Notes under the pieces: generated by a model
The model's input: only the letters and a program-made list of their open reading frames with translations
Told to the model about the DNA's origin: nothing
Database searches by the model: none
Assembly (NCBI RefSeq): GCF_014650075.1
Contig: NZ_BMUG01000017.1
Location: 1-64,000, forward strand
Origin: Streptomyces microflavus
GTDB taxonomy: Bacteria > Actinomycetota > Actinomycetes > Streptomycetales > Streptomycetaceae
DNA length: 64,000 nucleotides
Direction of reading: 5' to 3'
In this document: in pieces, positions 9,626 through 17,517 of the stretch
Position numbering within the stretch: the first letter of the stretch is position 1
How the letters are laid out: every line of letters begins with the position of its first letter
Program-made: the position numbers and the translations under genes

Positions 9626-10135
9626 ATGCCGGCGGGGGAGGGGACGGCGGGGATACGGCTGAGGCCGCCGCGCAACACGCTGAACGAGCGGGCCGTGAGC
9701 TGGTGGCGGGTGCAGTGGCTGCTGATGACCGCGGCACCCGTCGTCCCCCTGGCCGTACTGGGCGTGCTGATCGAGCCCGCCCGCCTCTGGCTGCTGCTGC
9801 CCGCCGCGGTTCTCGCCGCGGCGGGTGTGGCGGCCGCCGTCCTCCTCCCGCTGTGGTGGTTCCGCACCCACCGCTGGGAGGTCACCGAGGACGCGGTGTA
9901 CGTGCGCACCGGGTTCTTCTGGCAGGAGTGGCGGATCGCGCCGATGTCCCGGATCCAGACCGTGGACACCGTGCGCGGCCCGCTGGAACAGCTCCACCGG
10001 CTCGCCACCGTCACGGTCACCACCGCCTCCTCCAAGGGCGCGGTACGGATCGAGGGCCTGGACCACGAGGTCGCCGCCGAACTGGCCGAGCGGCTGACCC
10101 GCATCACCCGCAACACCCCCGGCGACGCCACATGA
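9626..10135 (+). CDS. PH domain-containing membrane protein (YdbS-like)
   Basis: A 169-residue protein of the bacterial PH-domain (formerly DUF304, YdbS) type. Two hydrophobic segments lie near residues 30-75 (WLLMTAAPVVPLAVLGVLI and LWLLLPAAVLAAAGVAAAVL). A PH-like module follows: HRWEVTEDAVYVRTGFFWQEWRIAPMSRIQTVDTVRGPLEQ. It overlaps the next gene by 4 bases (ATGA), and the pair is the common ydbS-ydbT arrangement. In Bacillus YdbS/YdbT contribute to resistance against some antimicrobials; the role in Streptomyces is unknown. Starts 4 bases after pgi, so it may be read through from it. Confidence 0.85.
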   Translation: MPAGEGTAGIRLRPPRNTLNERAVSWWRVQWLLMTAAPVVPLAVLGVLIEPARLWLLLPAAVLAAAGVAAAVLLPLWWFRTHRWEVTEDAVYVRTGFFWQEWRIAPMSRIQTVDTVRGPLEQLHRLATVTVTTASSKGAVRIEGLDHEVAAELAERLTRITRNTPGDAT

Positions 10136-11661
10136 GCACCCCGCGCGCCCCGTTCGCCCCCGAGGACGACTGGCGCCGGCTCGACCCCCGTACGGTCTGG
10201 GTCACCGCCCTCGTCGTGGCGGGCGTCGTCGCGGGTGCCGCCGTGCCCGCCACCCTCGGGCTCGCCCGCTGGCTCGGGCTCCCGGGCGCGGTGCTCTGGG
10301 TGCTCGCCGCGGCCGCCGGAGTCGTCGGGGCCGCGGCGGGCGCCGACCGGGTCCGCTGGCACCGCACCCGCTACCGCGCCGGCGAGGAGCGCGTCGACCT
10401 CCACACCGGCCTCCTCCTCGTCAAACGCCGCTCCCTGGCCCGTGAGCGCATCCGCACCGTCGACCTCACCGCCAACCTGCTGCTGCGCCTCCTCGGCCTG
10501 GTCACCGTCAGGATCGGCACCGGCGAGCACGGCAGCGACTCCACCCTGGAGCTGGACCCGGTCGCCCGCGCCGAGGGCGAACGCCTCCGCCGCCTCCTGC
10601 TGGAACGCACGGCCACCACCCCGCCGGGCGGCCACCCCGACGGCGAACTCGCCGCCCTCGACCCGCGCTGGATCCGCTACGCACCGGTCTCCTTCGTCGC
10701 CCCCATGCTCGGCGGTGCGGCGGTCGGAGCCGTGATGCAGATCAGCGAGTGGGTGGGAGCCCAGGGCGAGGTCATCGCCTGGGTCGGCGACCGCTTCCAG
10801 GAGACCCCGCTCCTCTGGGTGATCGTCACCCTGGTCGGGGCCGCGCTGGTGGCGGGCATCGTCGGGGCCCTCGGCCTCTGGGTCGAGATGTGGTGGAACT
10901 ACCGTCTGGAGCGCGAGCCCGGCGGCACCATCAGGGTCCGGCGCGGGCTGTTCACCTCCCGGTCGATCTCCGTCGAGGAGGCCCGGCTGCGCGGTGTCGA
11001 CCTCGTCGAACCCCTCGGCGTACGGCTGGTCGGCGCCGCCCGGCTGGACGCCATCACCACCGGGCTCGCCCAGGACGACGAGTCGAAGAACGCCGACCAC
11101 AACACGGTCCTCCCGGCGGTGCCGCGCCCGCTGGCCGACTCCGTCGCCGCCGCGATACTCCGCGAGGAGGTCACCCCGACCGGTGCCGTGCTGACCCGCC
11201 ACCCGCGCGCCGCCCGCGGCCGCCGGCTGCGCTGGTCGCTCGCCGCCGCCCTCGCCCCGGTCCTGCTCCTCACCGTCCTCGGGGCGCTGCTCACCCCCGT
11301 ACTGCTCTGGATCGCGCTCGGCTGCGCGGTGGTGTTCCTGCCGCTCGCGGTGGCGCTGGCGCTGGACGCGTACCGGAACCTCGGCCACGCGCTCTCCGGC
11401 CGCTACCTGGTGACCCGCTCCGGCACGCTCCGCCGCTCCACCGCCGCCCTGGAGCGGGCCGGGGTGATCGGCTGGACCGTCAAGCAGTCGTACTTCCAGC
11501 GCCGGGCAGGGCTGATCAGTGTCACGGCCACCACGGCCGCCGGAGGGGGCGCGTACACCGCCTACGACACCGATGCGGCCGAGGGCCTCACCTTCGCCGC
11601 CGAGGCCGTCCCCGGGCTGCTGGAGCCCTTCCTGGAGCGGGATGTGCGCCCCGGCCCCTGA
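10132..11661 (+). CDS. Large PH domain-containing membrane protein (YdbT-like)
   Basis: A 509-residue partner of the preceding protein. It contains several hydrophobic pairs (about residues 20-65, 185-255 and 370-415), each followed by a PH-like module with the recurring pattern LxxGLxxxxRxxLxxxRIRTVDL, RVRRGLFTSRSISVEEARLRGVDL and LVTRSGTLRRSTAALERAGVIGW. This is the three-module YdbT layout. The ATG overlaps the stop of the YdbS-like gene. Both are probably an integral membrane complex. No function is assigned beyond family. Confidence 0.84.
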   Translation: MSTPRAPFAPEDDWRRLDPRTVWVTALVVAGVVAGAAVPATLGLARWLGLPGAVLWVLAAAAGVVGAAAGADRVRWHRTRYRAGEERVDLHTGLLLVKRRSLARERIRTVDLTANLLLRLLGLVTVRIGTGEHGSDSTLELDPVARAEGERLRRLLLERTATTPPGGHPDGELAALDPRWIRYAPVSFVAPMLGGAAVGAVMQISEWVGAQGEVIAWVGDRFQETPLLWVIVTLVGAALVAGIVGALGLWVEMWWNYRLEREPGGTIRVRRGLFTSRSISVEEARLRGVDLVEPLGVRLVGAARLDAITTGLAQDDESKNADHNTVLPAVPRPLADSVAAAILREEVTPTGAVLTRHPRAARGRRLRWSLAAALAPVLLLTVLGALLTPVLLWIALGCAVVFLPLAVALALDAYRNLGHALSGRYLVTRSGTLRRSTAALERAGVIGWTVKQSYFQRRAGLISVTATTAAGGGAYTAYDTDAAEGLTFAAEAVPGLLEPFLERDVRPGP

Positions 11662-11738
11662 CGGACGGTCCCGGCCCGTGACCGACGGCACAGCCCCCCG
11701 TCCGGGCGCCCGGAGCGTTGTCGGGGAGGATATCGATC

Positions 11739-12578
11739 ATGACCTTCACCCACCGCCGTACGGTCCTCGCCGCTCTGGCCACCGCCGCCGTCAGCGGCCC
11801 GCTGCTCGGCTCGCTCACCGCGACCCCCGCCCACGCCACCGACGACCTGGACATCTACACCTCCAACACCGACCTCTACAAGAAGCTCGCCGGGCAGGAG
11901 GGCGTCGAGTTCGCCCGCCGCTACAAGAGACACGAGTACGTCGACCACTCGACGCCGCAGAGATACCCGTACAACCGGACCACCGTCATGGCCCTGCACG
12001 GCGGCGGCATCGAGACCGGCACCTCCGAACTCTGCCTGTCCATAGCCGGATACCACCCGGCCACGCTCGCCCCGCTCCAGGACGGCCACGGAGTGCACGA
12101 CTACTGGATGTTCGAGGGGCTGCGCACCTCCGGCAACCGGGACCTCCACGTCACCGCCAAGAACTGCGACGACCACGTCGCGCTCTCCATGGCGGCGAGC
12201 AGCCTCAACGTCCTGAGCCTGCACGGCTGTACGTCGGCGCAGGCGGGCACCGTCCCGCAGGCCGTGGTGGTCGGCGGGCTGAACACCCGGTTCAAGACCC
12301 TGCTCAAGGCCGAGTTCGACGCGGTGGGCATCGCCTGGCGGGACGGGAACGAGCTGCCCGACCTGGCCGGCGTCAACCCCACCAACCCCGTCAACCGCAC
12401 CATGCTGTCCAAGGGCGGTCAGCTGGAGCTCACCACGGAGCTGCGCGCCGCCATGTTCACGAACAACACCCGGGCGGGCCGGGCCGGCTCCACGACCGCG
12501 GTCTTCGACCGGTTCACCGGCGCCTGCCGGGCCGCGATCACCAAGCTGCAGCAGGGGACGGACCAGGTCATCCTCTGA
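11739..12578 (+). CDS. Secreted poly-gamma-glutamate hydrolase-family protein
   Basis: A 279-residue exported protein related to the phage-type poly-gamma-glutamate hydrolase family, zinc-dependent amidases that cut the gamma-glutamyl polymer. An N-terminal signal with twin arginines (THRRTVLAALATAAVSGPLLG) and the cleavage-like site TPAHATDD point to Tat export. Family features are TTVMALHGGGIETGTSELC near residue 85 (a His and Glu that could be metal ligands), the later NVLSLHGC, and VVVGGLNTRFK. The ATG at 11739 is chosen because GGGGAGGA lies just upstream. The substrate in this organism is unknown; streptomycetes do not normally make this polymer, so a defensive or scavenging role is possible. 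Confidence 0.8.
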   Translation: MTFTHRRTVLAALATAAVSGPLLGSLTATPAHATDDLDIYTSNTDLYKKLAGQEGVEFARRYKRHEYVDHSTPQRYPYNRTTVMALHGGGIETGTSELCLSIAGYHPATLAPLQDGHGVHDYWMFEGLRTSGNRDLHVTAKNCDDHVALSMAASSLNVLSLHGCTSAQAGTVPQAVVVGGLNTRFKTLLKAEFDAVGIAWRDGNELPDLAGVNPTNPVNRTMLSKGGQLELTTELRAAMFTNNTRAGRAGSTTAVFDRFTGACRAAITKLQQGTDQVIL

Positions 12579-12590
12579 TGCCGGGGCGCC

Positions 12591-12953
12591 TCAGCCGTCG
12601 TGCGTCGTGTCGATGACGCAGAATCGGTTGCCCTCGGTGTCGGCGAGGACCACGAAGTCCGCGTCCGGCGGGTAGAGCTCCCACGCGACCCGCTCGGCGC
12701 CCAGAGCGACCAGCCGCTCCACCTCGGCCTCCTGCGTGTCGGAGTAGAGGTCGAGGTGGACCCGGGGGACCTCCTGCACGGGGGAGGTGGAGCGCCCCAG
12801 GGACACCCCCACGCCCGGCCCTTCGACCGGGACCAGCACCACCCAGTCGTCCGTCCCCGGCTCGCGCTCGGTGTACGTGAGCGCGGCCTTCCAGAAGGCG
12901 GCGGCCCTCGCCACGTCCGACGCGCCCATCACCACGGTTCCGATATGCACCAT
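12591..12953 (-). CDS. VOC (glyoxalase/bleomycin-resistance) family protein
   Basis: A 120-residue single vicinal-oxygen-chelate domain. It begins HIGTVVMGASDVARAAAFWKAAL and ends VVLADTEGNRFCVID, the paired beta-alpha-beta-beta-beta pattern of the fold. Metal ligand candidates are H3, H70 (VPRVHLDL) and the C-terminal Glu (TEGN). The substrate cannot be predicted. It converges with the preceding gene, 12 bases apart. A related VOC protein is at 30972. Confidence 0.82.
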   Translation of the reverse strand: MVHIGTVVMGASDVARAAAFWKAALTYTEREPGTDDWVVLVPVEGPGVGVSLGRSTSPVQEVPRVHLDLYSDTQEAEVERLVALGAERVAWELYPPDADFVVLADTEGNRFCVIDTTHDG

Positions 12954-12971
12954 GGGGTGAGCCTTTCACGC

Positions 12972-13012
12972 ACCAGGCCCGGCCCGCTGGGGAAAGGCGG
13001 GCCGGGCCTGGT
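12972..13012 (-). terminator. Terminator of the pentose phosphate operon
   Basis: A perfect 16-bp stem, ACCAGGCCCGGCCCGC and GCGGGCCGGGCCTGGT, with a 9-base loop. It lies 12 bases past the pgl stop (minus strand), upstream of the VOC gene. Confidence 0.8.
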
Positions 13013-13023
13013 CGTCCGTACGG

Positions 13024-13806
13024 TCAGGCGGACGCCGGCGGATACAGCGCGCGCGGCAGCTGCGAGGCCGCCGCCGCGTCCAGCAGCCACAGCGTCCGGC
13101 TGCGGCCGTACGCGCCCGCCGCCGGGGCCTGGATCTCCCCGGCGCCCGACAGGGCGATGGCCGCGGCCTCCGCCTTGTCCTCGCCCGCCGCCAGCAGCCA
13201 CACCTCACGCGCCGCGCGGATCGCGGGCAGCGTGAGCGAGACCCGGACCGGCGGCGGCTTGGGGGCCCCGTGCACACCGACGACGGTGCGCTCGGTCTCC
13301 CGTACCGCGGGCAGCTCCGGGAAGAGCGAGGCGACATGGGTGTCCGGGCCGACGCCCAGCATCAGCACGTCGAACGCCGGCACCCGGCCGTGGTCCTCCG
13401 GCCCCGCGGCCGCGGCGAGTTCGGCCGCGTACCCCGCCGCCGCCTCGTCCACGTCCTTGCCGTACGGGCCGTCGGTCGCGGGCATCGCGTGCACCCGGGC
13501 CGGGTCGAGGGGCACCGCGTCCAGCAGCGCCTCACGGGCCTGGGTGACGTTCCGCTCGGGGTCGCCCTCGGGCAGGAACCGCTCGTCGCCCCACCACAGG
13601 TCCAGCCGTGCCCAGTCGACCGCGTCCCGGGCGGGCGCGGCGGCGAGCGCGGCCAGCAGGCCGTTGCCGTTGCGCCCGCCGGTCAGCACCACCGAGGCGT
13701 GGCCCCGGGCGGCCTGGGCGTCCACGATCTTCGTGATCAGCCGGGCCGCCGCGGCCTGCGCCATCAGCTCCTTGTCGCGGTGCACGACCAGCTGAGGAGG
13801 CGTCAC
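13024..13806 (-). CDS. pgl: 6-phosphogluconolactonase
   Basis: Hydrolyses 6-phosphogluconolactone, the product of Zwf, in the oxidative pentose phosphate pathway. The 260 residues are of the DevB/SOL type: SVVLTGGRNGNGLLAALA near residue 40, LDLWWGDERFLPEGDPERN, and FDVLMLGVGPDTHVASLFP. The upstream frame is open, but the GTG at 13806 overlaps the opcA stop (GTGA) and gives the usual length. Last gene of the minus-strand operon tkt-tal-zwf-opcA-pgl. Confidence 0.95.
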   Translation of the reverse strand: MTPPQLVVHRDKELMAQAAAARLITKIVDAQAARGHASVVLTGGRNGNGLLAALAAAPARDAVDWARLDLWWGDERFLPEGDPERNVTQAREALLDAVPLDPARVHAMPATDGPYGKDVDEAAAGYAAELAAAAGPEDHGRVPAFDVLMLGVGPDTHVASLFPELPAVRETERTVVGVHGAPKPPPVRVSLTLPAIRAAREVWLLAAGEDKAEAAAIALSGAGEIQAPAAGAYGRSRTLWLLDAAAASQLPRALYPPASA

Positions 13807-14831
13807 TTGGCGGCCGCCTTCTTGGCCGGGGCCTTCTTCGCGGCGGGAGCCTTCTGCTCGGCCTCCGCAGGCTTCTCCTCGACCGGGGCGGCCTTGACCT
13901 CGCCGCCCGCGTGGAGCTTGTCCACCCCGAACTTCACCGTGGACTCGTAGGTGTTGTCCGGGTCCAGCCGACGCAGCTCCTCCGCCAGCAGCTCGGCGGT
14001 GTCCCGGCGCTTGAGCGCCACCGCGCGGTCCGGCTGGTTCTGCATGGAGAGCGTGGCCAGCGAACCGTCGGCCCGGTCCAGGACGATGACGCCGTTCTTC
14101 GTCTCCATCCGGACCGCGGTGAGACCGGGCCCTTCGGAGTACGTGCGCTCCACCGGGACACCGAGCCGGTCCGCGAGCCACATGGCGAGCAGTTCGCAGC
14201 TCGGGTTGTCGCTCTCGCCCTCGACGGTCGCGCCGATGACCTCGGCCGGCTGCTGGTCCAGCGCGGCGGCCAGCATCGAGCGCCACGGGGTGATCCGGGT
14301 CCAGGCCAGGTCGGTGCTGCCGGGGCTGTACGTAGCCGCCCGCACCGCCAGCTCCTCGATCGGGTGCTCGGCGGAGTAGGTGTCGGTGATCCGGCGCTGG
14401 GCGAGCGCGCCCAGGGGGTCCTTCGCCGGGTCGGTGGGCGCGCCCTCGGGCCACCACACCACGACCGGGGCGTCCGGCAGCAGCAGCGGAAGGACCACCG
14501 ACTGGGCGTGGTTGGCCAGCTCGCCGTGGAGGCGCAGCACGACGGTCTCGCCGGTGCCCGCGTCGGAACCGACCCGGACCTCGGCGTCGAGCCGTGCGTC
14601 GCGGCGTGCCCGCGGCGAGCGGCTGGCCCGCTTGATCACCGCGATGATCCGCGAGGGGTGCTCGCGCGAGGCGTCACCGGCCGACTTGAGCGCGTCGTAC
14701 GCGTTCTCCTCGTCGGTGACGATGACCAGCGTGAGCACCATGCCGATGGCGGGGGTGCCGATGGCCCGGCGGGCCGAGACCAGCGCCTGGTTGATCTTGC
14801 TGGACGTGGTTTCCGTGAGATCGATCTTCAT
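13803..14831 (-). CDS. opcA: Glucose-6-phosphate dehydrogenase assembly protein OpcA
   Basis: OpcA is an allosteric or assembly factor for glucose-6-phosphate dehydrogenase, found next to zwf in cyanobacteria and actinobacteria. The 342 residues include the family stretches TLVIVTDEENAYDALKSAG, VVWWPEGAPTDP and LAVRAATYSPGSTDLAWTRITPWR. The C-terminus is a Lys/Ala-rich tail (AAKKAPAKKAAAK) that varies in this genus and looks disordered. Overlaps zwf by 4 bases and pgl by 4 bases. Confidence 0.95.
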   Translation of the reverse strand: MKIDLTETTSSKINQALVSARRAIGTPAIGMVLTLVIVTDEENAYDALKSAGDASREHPSRIIAVIKRASRSPRARRDARLDAEVRVGSDAGTGETVVLRLHGELANHAQSVVLPLLLPDAPVVVWWPEGAPTDPAKDPLGALAQRRITDTYSAEHPIEELAVRAATYSPGSTDLAWTRITPWRSMLAAALDQQPAEVIGATVEGESDNPSCELLAMWLADRLGVPVERTYSEGPGLTAVRMETKNGVIVLDRADGSLATLSMQNQPDRAVALKRRDTAELLAEELRRLDPDNTYESTVKFGVDKLHAGGEVKAAPVEEKPAEAEQKAPAAKKAPAKKAAAK

Positions 14832-16360
14832 GGCCGCCTCCAGCTCCGTCCGTCACGTGCGAGCATCTCGTCGGCCTCGGCCGGACCCCAGGTGCCGGCC
14901 GCGTACTGCGCGGGCTTGCCGTGCTTGTCCCAGTACTCCTCGATCGGGTCGAGGATGTTCCAGGAGAGCTCGACCTCCTGGTGGCGCGGGAAGAGGTTGG
15001 CGTCGCCGAGCAGGACGTCCAGGAGGAGCCGCTCGTACGCCTCCGGGCTGGACTCCGTGAACGACTCGCCGTACGCGAAGTCCATCGTGACGTCCCGGAC
15101 CTCCATCGAGGTGCCGGGCACCTTGGAGCCGAAGCGCACGGTGACGCCCTCGTCCGGCTGGACCCGGATGACCAGGGCGTTGCCGCCCAGCTCCTCCGTG
15201 GCACCGGACTCGAAGGGCAGGTAGGGCGCGCGCTTGAAGACGACCGCGATCTCCGTGACCCGGCGGCCGAGCCGCTTCCCGGTCCGGAGGTAGAACGGCA
15301 CGCCCGCCCAGCGGCGGTTGTTGATCGTCAGCTTGATCGCGGCGAAGGTGTCGGTCGTCGACTTGGGGTCGATGCCGTCCTCCTCCAGATAGCCGAGGAC
15401 CTCTTCGCCGCCCTGCCAGGCGTGCGCGTACTGGCCGCGCACGGTGTGCTTGCCGAGGTCGTCGGGCAGCTCGACGGCGGTGAGCACCTTGAGCTTCTCG
15501 GCGACCAGGGCCTTCGGGTGGAAGGAGCCGGGCTCCTCCATCGCGGTGAGCGCCAGCAGCTGGAGCAGGTGGTTCTGGATGACGTCACGGGCGGCGCCGA
15601 TGCCGTCGTAGTAGCCGGCCCGGCCGCCGATGCCGATGTCCTCGGCCATCGTGATCTGTACGTGGTCGACGTAGGACCGGTTCCAGATCGGCTCGAACAT
15701 CGTGTTGGCGAACCGCAGCGCCAGGATGTTCTGGACCGTCTCCTTGCCCAGGTAGTGGTCGATCCGGAAGACCTCGTTGGGCGGGAAGACGGCGTGCACG
15801 AGCTGGTTGAGCTCCTGCGCGCTGGTCAGGTCGTGGCCGAACGGCTTCTCGATGACGGCCCGCCGCCAGGAGCCCTCCTTCTGGTCGGCCAGGCCGTGCT
15901 TCTTGAGCTGCTGGACGACCTTGGGGAAGAACTTCGGCGGCACGGAGAGGTAGAAGGCGAAGTTGCCGCCCGTCCCCTGTGCCTTGTCGAGCTCCTGGAT
16001 GGTCGCCTTCAGCGTCTCGAACGCCTCGTCGTCGTCGAAGTCGCCCTGGACGAAGCGCATCCCCTGGATGAGCTGCTGCCAGACCTCCTCGCGGAACGGC
16101 GTACGGGCGTGCTCCTTGACGGCGTCATGGACGACCTGGGCGAAGTCCTCGTCCTCCCAGTCGCGGCGCGCGAAGCCGATGAGCGAGAAGCCCGGTGGCA
16201 GCAGGCCGCGGTTGGCCAGGTCGTAGACGGCAGGCATCAGCTTTTTACGGGACAAATCGCCCGTGACGCCAAAGATGACCAGGCCCGACGGCCCCGCGAT
16301 ACGCGGGAGCCGTCGGTCCTGTGCGTCACGGAGCGGGTTGGCTCCGGGAACAGCAGACAA
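14828..16360 (-). CDS. zwf: Glucose-6-phosphate dehydrogenase
   Basis: First enzyme of the oxidative pentose phosphate pathway. The 510-residue protein shows the NADP-binding VIFGVTGDLSRKKLMPAVY near residue 25, the active-site RIDHYLGKETVQNI, and the substrate-binding EKPFGHD. The open frame runs far upstream, but homologous sequence begins just before NPLRDAQDRRLPRIAG. The only suitable start is the TTG at 16360, with GGAGG about 10 bases upstream inside the tal stop region; it lies 5 bases after tal. The TTG may lower translation relative to tal. Confidence 0.95.
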   Translation of the reverse strand: MSAVPGANPLRDAQDRRLPRIAGPSGLVIFGVTGDLSRKKLMPAVYDLANRGLLPPGFSLIGFARRDWEDEDFAQVVHDAVKEHARTPFREEVWQQLIQGMRFVQGDFDDDEAFETLKATIQELDKAQGTGGNFAFYLSVPPKFFPKVVQQLKKHGLADQKEGSWRRAVIEKPFGHDLTSAQELNQLVHAVFPPNEVFRIDHYLGKETVQNILALRFANTMFEPIWNRSYVDHVQITMAEDIGIGGRAGYYDGIGAARDVIQNHLLQLLALTAMEEPGSFHPKALVAEKLKVLTAVELPDDLGKHTVRGQYAHAWQGGEEVLGYLEEDGIDPKSTTDTFAAIKLTINNRRWAGVPFYLRTGKRLGRRVTEIAVVFKRAPYLPFESGATEELGGNALVIRVQPDEGVTVRFGSKVPGTSMEVRDVTMDFAYGESFTESSPEAYERLLLDVLLGDANLFPRHQEVELSWNILDPIEEYWDKHGKPAQYAAGTWGPAEADEMLARDGRSWRRP

Positions 16361-16365
16361 AGTGG

Positions 16366-17484
16366 TCAGCCCTCCGAGGGGGCGAGGCGCGAAAGCTCCG
16401 CCTCGGTCGACTTGAGCAGGTCGTTCCAGGACGCCTCGAACTTCTCGACGCCCTCGTCCTCCAGCACCTGTACGACGTCGTCGTACGAGATGCCGAGCTT
16501 CTTGATGGCATCCAGGTCCGCCCGCGCCCGGTCGTAGCCGCCGGCGACGGTGTTGCCGGTGATCTCGCCGTGGTCGGCCACGGCCTCCAGGGTCGCCTCC
16601 GGCATGGTGTTCACCGTGTTGGGCGCGACCAGGTCGTCGACGTACAGGGTGTCCTTGAGGGACGGGTCCTTGACGCCGGTCGAGGCCCACAGCGGGCGCT
16701 GCTTGTTGGCCTGCGCCTTGTCCAGGGGGGCCCAGCGGTCGGAGGAGAAGACCTCCTCGTACGCCTCGTAGGCCAGCCGGGCGTTGGCCAGGGCGGACTT
16801 GCCCTTGGCGGCCTTCGCCTCGTCGGAGCCGATGGCGTCCAGACGCTTGTCGATCTCGGTGTCCACCCGGGACACGAAGAAGGACGCGACCGAGTGGATC
16901 TTGGAGAGGTCCAGGCCCGCGGCCTTCGCCTTCTCCAGGCCCGCCAGGTAGGCGTCCATGACCGCGCGGTAGCGCTCCAGCGAGAAGATCAGCGTCACGT
17001 TGACGCTGATGCCCCGGCCGATGGTCTCGGTGATCGCCGGGAGACCGGCCTCGGTCGCCGGGATCTTGATGAGCGTGTTCGGCCGGTCCACCAGCCAGGC
17101 CAGCTGCTTGGCCTCGGCGACGGTGGCCGTGGTGTTGTGCGCCAGGCGCGGGTCGACCTCGATGGAGACCCGGCCGTCCTGGCCGCCGGTCGCGTCGAAG
17201 ACCGGACGCAGGATGTCGGCGGCGTCGCGGACGTCCGCCGTCGTGATCATGCGGAGCGCCTCCTCGACGGTGACCCTGCGGGCGGCGAGGTCGGTGAGCT
17301 GCTGCTCGTAACCGTCGCCCGAGGAGATCGCCTTCTGGAAGATCGACGGGTTGGTGGTGACGCCGACGACATGGCTCTGGTCGATCAGCTCGGCCAGGTT
17401 GCCCGAGGTGATCCGCTTGCGCGACAGGTCGTCGAGCCAGATCGCCACGCCCTCGTCGGAGAGGCGCTTGAGTGCGTCTGTCAT
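16366..17484 (-). CDS. tal: Transaldolase
   Basis: Transfers a dihydroxyacetone unit between sugar phosphates in the non-oxidative pentose phosphate branch. A 372-residue long-type actinobacterial transaldolase: VGVTTNPSIFQKAI near residue 43, the Schiff-base Lys in LIKIPAT, and SVASFFVSRVDTEIDKRLD. An ATG also exists at 17493, but the Shine-Dalgarno AGGAG (17494-17498) touches it. The ATG at 17484, with 9 bases of spacing, is the workable start. Between tkt (33 bases upstream) and zwf. Confidence 0.96.
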   Translation of the reverse strand: MTDALKRLSDEGVAIWLDDLSRKRITSGNLAELIDQSHVVGVTTNPSIFQKAISSGDGYEQQLTDLAARRVTVEEALRMITTADVRDAADILRPVFDATGGQDGRVSIEVDPRLAHNTTATVAEAKQLAWLVDRPNTLIKIPATEAGLPAITETIGRGISVNVTLIFSLERYRAVMDAYLAGLEKAKAAGLDLSKIHSVASFFVSRVDTEIDKRLDAIGSDEAKAAKGKSALANARLAYEAYEEVFSSDRWAPLDKAQANKQRPLWASTGVKDPSLKDTLYVDDLVAPNTVNTMPEATLEAVADHGEITGNTVAGGYDRARADLDAIKKLGISYDDVVQVLEDEGVEKFEASWNDLLKSTEAELSRLAPSEG

Positions 17485-17517
17485 GGGTTGCATCTCCTAC
17501 TAGTCGTATATAAGGCG

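Noticed and set aside
8290..11691. 1133-codon open frame on the minus strand, and similar long antisense frames elsewhere
   Set aside because: Antisense shadows of pgi and the PH-domain genes caused by high third-position GC.
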